Positions 7,767 through 15,228 of a DNA stretch of 20,263 bases are shown piece after piece. Below the pieces are notes generated by a model, which searched no databases, was not told where the DNA came from, and saw only the letters and a program-made list of their open reading frames with translations. The stretch's first letter is position 1. Every line of letters begins with the position of its first letter. Source of the stretch: a virus; the IMG/VR virus record IMGVR_UViG_3300012212_000033, positions 1 through 20,263 of that record. One strand, written 5' to 3'. Position numbers and translations under genes: made by a program.

Positions 7767-8129
7767 ATGGCAGGCATTAGACAAGAAACCATCATTAACA
7801 ACGCCTCATTCACTACCACTGTGACATCTCCAGCCTTACCAAATGACGGTCGTGCTTCCTGGGTACTCCTTTCTAAAGTGGGAGCTATAACAACCACCCC
7901 TACCATGACCGTATCCATTTTGGGTAGTTTGGATGGCACCAATTTCTACACCATAGACACTCAAACCGTTATTAATACCGCCAATGCCACGCAGCGCACC
8001 GTCTACGGGTCTTCAACTACAAAGGGTCCTATACTTGAACCATACATACAAGTCGTAGCAACCTTTGGTGGTGTGGGGAACTTCGCGAACACTATCGTGG
8101 CACTGTTTGGTGGCGGCTATCAGTACTAA
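7767..8129 (+). CDS. Small beta-rich structural protein B (120 aa), unknown
   Basis: A 120-residue beta-rich protein seven bases after protein A, started by ATG 7767 behind GGGGTG. The pattern ASWVLLSKVGAITTTPTMTV, then SLDGTNFYTIDTQTV and YIQVVATFGGVGNFANTIV, parallels protein A, suggesting divergent duplication. The TPT-TV-I-GS-DGTNFY stretch is the kind of beta-sandwich repeat found in small phage structural proteins. It ends in a Gly/aromatic tail (FGGGYQY). Its place between terminator and tail tube suggests a virion component. Function is not known. Confidence 0.6.
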   Translation: MAGIRQETIINNASFTTTVTSPALPNDGRASWVLLSKVGAITTTPTMTVSILGSLDGTNFYTIDTQTVINTANATQRTVYGSSTTKGPILEPYIQVVATFGGVGNFANTIVALFGGGYQY

Positions 8130-8133
8130 CCTC

Positions 8134-8147
8134 GGAGGTGTACTATC
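8134..8147 (+). promoter_or_regulatory. Strong ribosome site in front of an ATC start codon
   Basis: GGAGGTG at 8134-8140 is an almost ideal Shine-Dalgarno sequence. No ATG, GTG, TTG or CTG in the tail-tube frame lies between the previous stop (8127-8129) and 8208. The codon at optimal distance (six bases after GGAGG) is ATC at 8145. A GTG at 8138 overlaps the site itself and reads only six codons to a stop. This site decides the tail-tube start. Confidence 0.65.
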
Positions 8148-9101
8148 GCAATTTCTAAAAAGGCCTGGTTTGGCACTGCCAAGGAGGTTACCCCCGGTAC
8201 GTCGGTAGTGCCTTCTACGAAGTACTGGCCTACAAAAGCAACATTTAAGGGTGGTAAGAAGAGGGAGTATCTCAACGAAGAGCGTGGAGACCGTAACGCA
8301 AACTATGGCGTTGTGGACTCCGTGAGACAAACAGCAATGGACACGAAAGGCCCGTATTATCCAGACGTGTCTCCTATTGCTCTATGGGCTGGGTTTGGCC
8401 TGCCTACGTCTACGCAACCTTCCGCTGGTCCTGATCCTACTGTTTGGAAACATACATTTAATCTGGTAGACGTGCCACCATCCTACACCCTAAATAGGAG
8501 CATAGATGCGAAGACGTATACTGTGCCTTATGGGGTGTTGGAAAAATGGTCTTTACACTTCGCAGCAGACGGAAAGCTTCTTGAGATGGATAGTAGCTGG
8601 CTTGGTCTTTTCGCCAGCATTTACGCATCTCCTCCTAGCCCTACCTATAGCACGGTACTTCCTATGGCAGGGTATGCTCCTATTATTAAGTTTATTGACG
8701 GGGCTACCTCTACAGACGTGATGGATATGCAGATTGACTATGCACAAAAAATCACGTTATGGTATCCCGCAAATGGCGCACCGGACTTTGTTACCGTCTA
8801 CTTTGGAGAACGTACTCTCAAGGTAGATATGACTGCCAGATTCGATAATGACGTGCTGTATCAGCGCTGGAGAACGAACACCTTGGACTCTCTGAACTTT
8901 GATATCCAGGGAAGTATTATATCCAATGCACTTGCACATGAATTGAATATACAGATACCTAACCTGTCTTGGGATACTATGGAGCATGACATGTCTAAGG
9001 ACAACGTGCTTATCAAGGCAAAGGGAACTGCTATTGTTCCTTCTGGGGCGTCTTTAGTCACGGGCTTTGTACAGAACACCGTAGCCTCCTATACAACGTA
9101 A
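8145..9101 (+). CDS. Major tail tube protein, apparent ATC start
   Basis: Subunit of the tail tube, 318 residues with the ATC start. The N-terminus reads (M)AISKKAWFGTAKEVTPGTS, the classic tail-tube opening (AW-G-E-TPGT), followed by PTKATFKGGKKREYLNEERG and later EKWSLHFAADGKLLEMDSSW, also family-like. Starting at the first standard codon, GTG 8208, would delete this N-terminus; AAGGAGG at 8181-8187 lies 20 bases before that GTG, too far to serve it well. ATC 8145 is six bases after GGAGG, so I infer a rare AUC start (or a base error for ATG). The end overlaps the next ATG (TAATG). It lies upstream of the chaperone pair and tape measure gene, the canonical order. Confidence 0.8.
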   Translation: MAISKKAWFGTAKEVTPGTSVVPSTKYWPTKATFKGGKKREYLNEERGDRNANYGVVDSVRQTAMDTKGPYYPDVSPIALWAGFGLPTSTQPSAGPDPTVWKHTFNLVDVPPSYTLNRSIDAKTYTVPYGVLEKWSLHFAADGKLLEMDSSWLGLFASIYASPPSPTYSTVLPMAGYAPIIKFIDGATSTDVMDMQIDYAQKITLWYPANGAPDFVTVYFGERTLKVDMTARFDNDVLYQRWRTNTLDSLNFDIQGSIISNALAHELNIQIPNLSWDTMEHDMSKDNVLIKAKGTAIVPSGASLVTGFVQNTVASYTT

Positions 9102-9304
9102 TGCAAGAGTTACTAAACAGAGAAGCACGCAGGATAGAGAGAGTAAATAACCTACCTGAGGGGTGTGTATCTGGGGTATACGAGCAGGGAGAAATCCGTT
9201 TTTATAGAAGTGGTATAGTCATGGGAAGAGTGCCGCAATGGTGGTCCTCCCTTATCTTACAATCGAGGGGAATATACACATGGGAAGCACACAAGAACCT
9301 TTAG
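9101..9304 (+). CDS. Small unknown protein (67 aa)
   Basis: A 67-residue basic protein with an N-terminal charged helix (LLNREARRIERVNNLP) followed by short strands and a Trp pair (PQWWSS). The ATG overlaps the tail-tube stop (TAATG), implying coupled translation. Its 3' end overlaps the chaperone gene by 25 bases (or 67 if that gene starts at 9238). I do not recognise a family. It is probably real, because the stop-start coupling on both sides is tight, but it may be a linker ORF with little function. Confidence 0.5.
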   Translation: MQELLNREARRIERVNNLPEGCVSGVYEQGEIRFYRSGIVMGRVPQWWSSLILQSRGIYTWEAHKNL

Positions 9305-9723
9305 AAGATACTCAGGAGCCTCTCTTATTCGAGGATTACTTTAATAGCCCGGAGGCTCCGGGTGTAGAAATAGAGGTAATGCATAAAGGGAAGGTAGTGA
9401 GGCTGAGGGTAAAGAAGTCGCTTACCCTGGATGAGATGCAGCAAGCTACTGACGCAGGGGTTGCTATCGCACTCGACAAAGAGGGTAATCCTACTATTAC
9501 GAAGATGAATCAGGGAGCATATAGTAAGGCTATTGTGCTGGCCGGAGTGCGCTCTTGGCCGTTTACCAACCCTGATGGAAGTCCTGTACCCTTTACTAAG
9601 GCGAACGTAAACATTATGGATGGTGTGCTAGCAGAGAAGATTGCAACTGCTATTCTAGGCAATAGGGCGGTGCAGCAGCAGGCTATTGTCCCTTTCGCAG
9701 AGAAGTTAAAAGAGGACTCCTAG
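9280..9723 (+). CDS. Tail assembly chaperone, G-type product
   Basis: Counterpart of lambda gpG: a non-structural chaperone that coats the tape measure protein before tube polymerisation. It has an acidic N-terminus, a small beta domain (VEIEVMHKGKVVRLRVKKSL), then LTLDEMQQATDAGVAI and a helical end with VRSWPFTNPDGSPVPFTKAN and QQAIVPFAEKLKEDS, the usual pattern for these proteins. ATG 9280 has GAGGGG (9265-9270) nine bases upstream, giving 147 residues. An in-frame ATG at 9238 would add fourteen hydrophobic residues. Its last codons overlap a long open -1 frame carrying the T extension. Confidence 0.8.
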   Translation: MGSTQEPLEDTQEPLLFEDYFNSPEAPGVEIEVMHKGKVVRLRVKKSLTLDEMQQATDAGVAIALDKEGNPTITKMNQGAYSKAIVLAGVRSWPFTNPDGSPVPFTKANVNIMDGVLAEKIATAILGNRAVQQQAIVPFAEKLKEDS

Positions 9724-10028
9724 CGGGTGGATCGGCAAACCCAAGAATTGCAGTAGGGACATTTGGATTTCGCTATGCCTGCTATAAGGAATTTGGCTGG
9801 ACACCGGAGACAGTGGCAGGGCTTCCTGAGAGTGAGGCTAGAAAAATTGCAGTCACCTTGGAGGAGTCCTGGGGCTATGAGTATCGTGAGCAGAGGAAGC
9901 AAAGGAACGAGTCAGACTACCCTTCTGGATTACGTGAAGGATTTGAAGAGGATTTTGTCTTCGGGGACGACGACGATGCTGATTACTGGGATAGACCAGA
10001 CATTTTAGAGGGGAGACCAATAGAATAG
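9280..10028 (+). CDS. Tail assembly chaperone, GT-type frameshift product
   Basis: Predicted fusion made by -1 frameshifting near the end of the G gene. The -1 frame is open from 9666 to the stop at 10026-10028, overlapping the last 55 or so bases of G. If the slip occurs after the AAA codon at 9709-9711, translation continues at 9711 as RGLLAGGSANPRIAVGTFGF and then KEFGWTPETVAGLPESEARK; the product is about 249 residues (144 + 105). The T segment has the usual W-P--V--LP--E---I helical pattern and ends in an acidic tail (DDDDADYWDRPD). In lambda the T domain binds tube subunits while G binds the tape measure. The T segment lacks its own well-placed ribosome site; a GTG at 9813 is internal. 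Confidence 0.75.
9705..9711 (+). other. Candidate -1 ribosomal slippery heptamer GTTAAAA
   Basis: In the G frame the bases read G-TTA-AAA. After a one-base backward slip the codons are GTT-AAA, with perfect re-pairing in the A site and partial re-pairing in the P site. A related GTTAAAC heptamer is a known nidovirus shift site. The G stop lies nine bases downstream (9721). Any 3' stimulator is weak: GGGT (9725-9728) could pair with ACCC (9739-9742). No better heptamer is apparent in the overlap 9666-9720. Confidence 0.6.
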
Positions 10029-10186
10029 TGCATATTGACTTTTCGCAGGCTACGCTTATAATTGCTACTCTTTTTAGCATATACATGGCCATATCTCAAT
10101 TCGTTGCAAATAAGGTAGTATGGGGCGTACTCTTTAGTATTGCCTCAGTTCTTGGTATCCTTGTACTTTTTGGTGTGGGGGTGTAG
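10028..10186 (+). CDS. Small two-helix membrane protein (52 aa)
   Basis: GTG 10028 shares its G with the GT stop (TAGTG), and the stop at 10184-10186 directly abuts the tape measure GTG. The 52 residues contain two hydrophobic helices, about residues 9-25 (TLIIATLFSIYMAISQF) and 32-51 (WGVLFSIASVLGILVLFGVG), joined by a short VANKV turn with a Lys, so a hairpin topology is likely. No ribosome site is obvious, so it probably relies on coupling to the frameshifted upstream reading. The role is unknown: a holin-like or injection-related membrane protein are possibilities. It is not a usual member of the chaperone-tape measure junction. Confidence 0.6.
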   Translation: MHIDFSQATLIIATLFSIYMAISQFVANKVVWGVLFSIASVLGILVLFGVGV

Positions 10187-13075
10187 GTGGCAACAGATAG
10201 CAGTGCAAATATAGGCATTCGGGTCTTTCTGGATGATGCAGCTTCTAGAGGACTCTATGCCATTAATAGTGAGCTAGGCAACGTTGGAACGTTAGCAAAG
10301 CGCGCAGGTCTAGGATTTGGCGAGATGACTGCTGGTATGGTAGGTCTCGCAGCTTTAACAGGACTTGTAGCGACTATGGTAGGATTTGGTGGTGCAGTAG
10401 TACTTGCCACAAAAGATGCTATAGAATTTAACACGCTTCTCATACGTATCCAAAGAGCTACAAATGGAACTGATGCAGAAATGAAGGGCATGCAAAAAAC
10501 CCTCATGGATATCGGTGGTAAGTCCATCTTTAGTTTGGAGGAGCTAGCTGACGGATTTGTACTGCTTGGACAGAGGGGGGTATCCGCTGCTGACATTATA
10601 AAAACGGTAGGGCAGGCCGGAGTATATCTTGCCGAGTCTATTGGTTCTACCCCTGTGCAGGCTATGGGTCTGCTTGGGAGTACTATGGCTGCGTTTAACC
10701 TCCCTGCTTCCGAAGCCGCTAAGGTTGCCGATCTCCTACAGTATGCCTTTGAGCATGGAGTGCCAAACGTTACTCAACTGGGAACAGCTATGGCAAAGCT
10801 GGGGAGTATCGCCTCTTTACTTCGCATCCCCCTAGATCAAATAATTCCTGCATTAGATGTGACTTCACGTGCTATGGGGAGTGGATCTACTGCTGCTACA
10901 GGGCTTTATTACTTCTTAAATCAAATATCTAATGGTACTCCTAAGTTTAAAGCGGAGATAGAGAAGCTTGGTATATCTTTCTATGATGCTAATGGGAATT
11001 TCATAGGGCTTAATCAATCTCTGCAAGTACTCTACACGACCTTAAAGGATAAGTCCCCCAAAGAGGCAGCAGACATAATGGGTCAGCTTTTTGCAGTTCG
11101 TAGTGGAGTGAGCATTCAAATACTCCTACAAGATTTAGCAAAGCTGAAAGGCCTTACCAAAGAGCTTGCAGCCTCTCATGATAACTTGAATGCTGCTATG
11201 GACAGGGCAAGACAGGCTGAAGATAGTGCTGCGGGTGCCTGGCATGGATTTATGTCTAATGTTCAAGATGCATTGACTCTCATGGGAGGACCATTCCTGG
11301 CAGTCATTCAACCTATGATCCTAAACCTAAGAGGTATGGCGGCGAGCATACGAGACTTTGCAGCCGTAAATCCACAGGTCATGGCTACCTTTGCAAGTCT
11401 AGCTGCGGCTATATCTCTTGCTGGACTCTTGATCCTGGCAACACTTAGTCCTATCGGTATATTCGTTCTTGTCATGACGGGAGTAATGATTGCCGTTGCA
11501 GGAGTCACCGCAGGAATACTCTATCTTAAAACTAACTGGCAATCCATAGTACCTGTGTTGCAACAGGTATGGGGGGTAACCCAGCAAGTACTTGCTGTAT
11601 TACTCACAGTGGGTGGAGCTATCGTAGGTATAAAGGTTGCCATGCTTACCGCGCAATTCGCTGCCCTTATTCCTGGCATTATCACTGTTATACAGCTACT
11701 CTTTAGTATGGCTGGCGCACTTATAGTGAACGCGGCTCAGATGGTTGCTTATGGTATTCGTGTAGCTCTTGTAACTATAGAAATGACCGCAGCAATGTTA
11801 CCCGCTATACTAGCCACTACAGTAGCCTGGATTGCGAATGCCATTGCGAGCATGATAGCTATGGCCCCCTATATCCTTATCGCTGCTGTTATTGCGGGTA
11901 TGATTATTGGTCTTGTTTTACTGGTACAGCATCTTGGAGGACTCAACGCAATACTAGCTATAGGGAAAGCTGCTTGGAATGCAATATGGCCATCTATACA
12001 GCAAGCAGGAGATGCAATAAAGGGAGCGTTCCTTGAGTCGGTAAAGCAGTTGCAGCCCGTGTGGAACCAGCTTGTTGCGGCCTTTAATCAGGCGAAGCCC
12101 GCGCTTATGGCTCTTGGGGCGGTGCTAGGGGGTATCCTAGCAGTAGCAATAGGGATTCTTATAGGTCTTATACGTGGTGCGGTTAATGTCATAGCCTCCA
12201 TCATAGTAACCGTTATGCACGTTGTATCAGGAATTATACAAATATTCGCGGGTCTTATACAATTCTTCTTGGGATTCTTTGCAGCAATACGTGGCCTATT
12301 TGTAGGTATAGCGACGGGAAACTGGAAGCAGTTTCAAGATGGAATTCACCAGATGGCTTCCGGGGTTATGAATATCTTCAAAGGCCTGTGGACTGCTGTT
12401 TCTTCCATGTTCATCGGCGCGTTCAACTCCATCAAGGGCTTTGTCTCCGGGTTCATTGCAGGCATTATAGGGTTCTTCACTGGCCTGTGGGATAAGCTTA
12501 CCAGGCATAGTATTATTCCTGACATGCTCGGACAAATGTTGAGTATGTTCCTGGGTATTGGTCCGAAGGTTTGGAATGCTTTTGGGAACATGGTAAGTAA
12601 TCTCGTGCATAAGGCTGGAGAAATAGGGCCTGCCATTCTTAAAGCGCTCGGTAACCTTGGTGGCTTACTTGTAGATGCCGGTAAAAATATAGTGCAAGGG
12701 CTTATCAACGGTCTTATGGGGATGCTTGGTAATCTTAAAAATGCGGCGGGGAATCTTCTTGATGCGATTCGTAACTTCTTCCCCCACTCACCTGTCAAAG
12801 AGGGACCTTTAATGGACCTACCACAGTGGATGCCTAATATGGTAAACGTACTTGCGGAGACAGCAGAGAGAAGCGCGCCATCACTTAGAGCAAGCATGAG
12901 CAGAGTGGCAGGGCAAGTACAATCCGGCTTCTTTTCTCCTACGGGTGGTAGTGGAGGTGCTGCGGGTGGAGAGGTATACAATCTGAATATAGACGGTAAA
13001 ACATTCTTATCCTTCTTCCATGATAGAGTATCCGGGGATCTCTCCGCGAATGGGTTGGGGAGGTTACTACGCTAA
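10187..13075 (+). CDS. Tail tape measure protein
   Basis: Sets tail length and travels into the host envelope during DNA ejection. 962 residues is typical; at about 0.15 nm per residue the tail would be near 140 nm (inference). Residues of about 75-330 match the TP901-type core: TLMDIGGKSIFSLEELADGF, AEAMG-like repeats (QAMGLLGSTMAAFNL), then SRAMGSGSTAATGLYYFL and KEAADIMGQLFAVRSGVSIQ. Several long hydrophobic stretches follow (about 395-445, 465-590, 640-715), usual for siphophage tape measures. The C-terminus carries FFPHSPVKEGPLMDLPQWMP, a recurrent tape-measure ending. GTG 10187 starts right after the upstream stop, within GGGGGTGTAGGTG. No lysozyme or peptidase domain is visible. Confidence 0.93.
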   Translation: MATDSSANIGIRVFLDDAASRGLYAINSELGNVGTLAKRAGLGFGEMTAGMVGLAALTGLVATMVGFGGAVVLATKDAIEFNTLLIRIQRATNGTDAEMKGMQKTLMDIGGKSIFSLEELADGFVLLGQRGVSAADIIKTVGQAGVYLAESIGSTPVQAMGLLGSTMAAFNLPASEAAKVADLLQYAFEHGVPNVTQLGTAMAKLGSIASLLRIPLDQIIPALDVTSRAMGSGSTAATGLYYFLNQISNGTPKFKAEIEKLGISFYDANGNFIGLNQSLQVLYTTLKDKSPKEAADIMGQLFAVRSGVSIQILLQDLAKLKGLTKELAASHDNLNAAMDRARQAEDSAAGAWHGFMSNVQDALTLMGGPFLAVIQPMILNLRGMAASIRDFAAVNPQVMATFASLAAAISLAGLLILATLSPIGIFVLVMTGVMIAVAGVTAGILYLKTNWQSIVPVLQQVWGVTQQVLAVLLTVGGAIVGIKVAMLTAQFAALIPGIITVIQLLFSMAGALIVNAAQMVAYGIRVALVTIEMTAAMLPAILATTVAWIANAIASMIAMAPYILIAAVIAGMIIGLVLLVQHLGGLNAILAIGKAAWNAIWPSIQQAGDAIKGAFLESVKQLQPVWNQLVAAFNQAKPALMALGAVLGGILAVAIGILIGLIRGAVNVIASIIVTVMHVVSGIIQIFAGLIQFFLGFFAAIRGLFVGIATGNWKQFQDGIHQMASGVMNIFKGLWTAVSSMFIGAFNSIKGFVSGFIAGIIGFFTGLWDKLTRHSIIPDMLGQMLSMFLGIGPKVWNAFGNMVSNLVHKAGEIGPAILKALGNLGGLLVDAGKNIVQGLINGLMGMLGNLKNAAGNLLDAIRNFFPHSPVKEGPLMDLPQWMPNMVNVLAETAERSAPSLRASMSRVAGQVQSGFFSPTGGSGGAAGGEVYNLNIDGKTFLSFFHDRVSGDLSANGLGRLLR

Positions 13076-15228
13076 TGGCTTATAGTATAACACTAGAAGG
13101 ACAAGACATAACCCTTTATGCGGATGAGCTAAGTCTGAGTATGCAAGATGTGCTGGGGCAGTCTTCCGGGGCAGGCTCTTCCGCGTTGCAACAGGGTCGG
13201 GCAGGAACAATTCAGTTCAATACATCCCTTGGCCCTCTAGGTAACTCACAAGGTGCAGGTGCGGCGCTCTTACCAACAGTCATTGCTACCGATACGTTTG
13301 TAGGTAGGACGGTTGCGTCAGGTTTTGGCACTGCTTCGGATGGCTCCTCTTGGGTAGGTGGTAGTAGTTCTCTGTGCTCTGTGAGTTCTGGGAAAGGGAG
13401 AGTGACCGCACCTTCTGGGTTTCCACTATTCCCTGACCAAACAATAGGCACCAATGCACCCGTAGACGTAGAGATACTATTCCGTGTTTCTCTAGGTGGA
13501 GCTAACACAGCGTACTGCTTTTTTCGTAGCCCTGATACACAATGGCTAGGCAACGGGTACCGTGTCCTTTTCAATACTACCAATTTCAAGCTCCAATCGG
13601 TGGTTGCTTTTACTTCTACAGATATCGTAAATATCTCTATATCTCCTACTGCTGGGCTATCTTATTGGATACGTGCCAGGGCTGTGGGGAATACGCTTTC
13701 TGCAAAGTTTTGGTTAGACGGTACAACGGAGCCTACGCCCTGGAATATCACAGGGACAAGCAGTGCGTATTCTGGGGCAGGGCGTGTTGGGTTCCTTTTC
13801 CGTATTGATGTGACAAACCCTATCCTGGTGGACACCTTTACTGCTACAAACCTTTCACAGCCTGCACTTGTACGCCAGGGAGAGATTATTGTAAAGGATG
13901 CAAGCGGTGAAACAATATGGGGAGGGTTCGCCACAAAATACACGGATACCTCAACGGCCATTCTAGGGCAAACAAGGCAGAACTTTACAACAATAAATGG
14001 GGTAGACTACGAGGCACAGCTTTCTCGTATAATGGTAAATGAGTCCTTTGTTGCTCAAACGGACATACAGATCATTAACTTTGTAGTGGCAAAATACGCT
14101 CCCTGGATAAATAGGTCTCTCCTACCTCCCCTAGGAGTATACACGTTTCCTGTAAAGAACTTTAGAAATGTATCACTTCTCACGGTTATTCAGACCATTG
14201 CAGGTATCACTGGGTACATCGTATGGATAGACTTTTCTAAATTCATTCATTACAACTCCCCAACCACTACGGGAAGCGCACCATTTTCTTTGAGTAGCTC
14301 CCCCGACTTTGTATCTAGCTATCCTCATAACGTACAAGAGTATATCATAGACGATAACTCAGCAATTAATAGAGTAGTGTTCTACGGTGGTAAAAAGCCT
14401 AGTGGGGACTTCACGCAAGATGTTTCGCCACTTGCCAATTCAAACAATACGGTATTCCCAACTGCGTACTACCCACGTGTGACAAGCGATGGAAAGTATC
14501 ATGTACTTGTAAATGGAGTAGAAAAAACAGTAGGGTATTCTACTGGATCACAAATACCTTCTAACACCTTCGTGTCTGCGGGTGGACTTGCACAGGTTCT
14601 TATCAATCCAGATGCCCATAATATCACCTTTGATGTGGCACCCCTAACAGGTCAGACGGTCCTTATTAAATACCAGTACGAGTTTCCTCTTGTCATTTCT
14701 GTGACAGATGAGATTAGCCACTCCTTCTTTGGGGACCCCTATCTTGACGGGTCGATTAGTGACCAAAATGTTTTCGATGTTCCTACTGCAATACAGCGCT
14801 GCAAAGTCCTTTTGGCTCAGCAGAGTTTTGGCTTGACCTCTCTAAAAGTCGATCAATGGAGGCCCGGTATCAAGTCGGGGCAGACCATCCAGATTGTAAA
14901 TAGTTTACGATCGATCAATGGGAGTTACCTTGTACAGGCTGTTGAAACTGCTCCTCTTGGTGCGGGGAATTTCGTCTACCACCTTACGTTAGGGGCGTGG
15001 AACTGGAATATTATTGACATCATAGTAAAACTTGCAGGACAAGCAGCGCTAAGTGACCAGACCAGTGCAGAGGACCCCTCACTCTTACTCATTTTACAAG
15101 TTCTGAACCATGTAGATGTGCAAACGTCCTGGTTAAAGCTGGAAACTGTAGGTCCATATTATGCAAGGAGCGCGACAGTAGGGGACGGGCATGATGCCTT
15201 CCCCGGATTTGCGACGGTATCTACATGA
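13075..15228 (+). CDS. Tail tip protein with inserted lectin-like domain
   Basis: Large (717 aa) tail-tip or baseplate protein after the tape measure. Residues 1-70 and about 262-290 (VRQGEIIVKDASGETIWGGF) look like one N-terminal domain split by an insert. The insert, about 72-259, begins DTFVGRTVASGFGTASDG and closes VGFLFRIDVTNPILVDTFTA, with GYRVLFN and WIRARAVGNTLSAKFWLDGT between: a concanavalin/laminin-G-like beta sandwich typical of carbohydrate binding. The remainder (about 300-700) resembles gp27/Tal-like tail hub proteins, with an immunoglobulin-like stretch near 470-550. It probably joins distal-tail and hub functions and may recognise surface glycans. The ATG overlaps the tape measure stop; GGGGAGG lies eleven bases upstream. 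Confidence 0.75.
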   Translation: MAYSITLEGQDITLYADELSLSMQDVLGQSSGAGSSALQQGRAGTIQFNTSLGPLGNSQGAGAALLPTVIATDTFVGRTVASGFGTASDGSSWVGGSSSLCSVSSGKGRVTAPSGFPLFPDQTIGTNAPVDVEILFRVSLGGANTAYCFFRSPDTQWLGNGYRVLFNTTNFKLQSVVAFTSTDIVNISISPTAGLSYWIRARAVGNTLSAKFWLDGTTEPTPWNITGTSSAYSGAGRVGFLFRIDVTNPILVDTFTATNLSQPALVRQGEIIVKDASGETIWGGFATKYTDTSTAILGQTRQNFTTINGVDYEAQLSRIMVNESFVAQTDIQIINFVVAKYAPWINRSLLPPLGVYTFPVKNFRNVSLLTVIQTIAGITGYIVWIDFSKFIHYNSPTTTGSAPFSLSSSPDFVSSYPHNVQEYIIDDNSAINRVVFYGGKKPSGDFTQDVSPLANSNNTVFPTAYYPRVTSDGKYHVLVNGVEKTVGYSTGSQIPSNTFVSAGGLAQVLINPDAHNITFDVAPLTGQTVLIKYQYEFPLVISVTDEISHSFFGDPYLDGSISDQNVFDVPTAIQRCKVLLAQQSFGLTSLKVDQWRPGIKSGQTIQIVNSLRSINGSYLVQAVETAPLGAGNFVYHLTLGAWNWNIIDIIVKLAGQAALSDQTSAEDPSLLLILQVLNHVDVQTSWLKLETVGPYYARSATVGDGHDAFPGFATVST

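Noticed and set aside
8138-8158. Short GTG reading VYYRNF ending at TAA, with a +1 shift into the tail tube frame
   Set aside because: The GTG overlaps the Shine-Dalgarno site, and a TTC to TCT slip would pair poorly; direct initiation at ATC is simpler.
8208-9101. GTG 8208 as the tail tube start
   Set aside because: It removes the conserved N-terminus, and the AAGGAGG at 8181-8187 is 20 bases away, too far for efficient initiation; the GGAGGTG at 8134 fits ATC 8145 instead.
9763-10008. An 81-residue + frame reading across the chaperone T region
   Set aside because: It is a shadow of the T extension, which has family-like sequence in the -1 frame; the shadow has no ribosome site and a basic, low-information composition.
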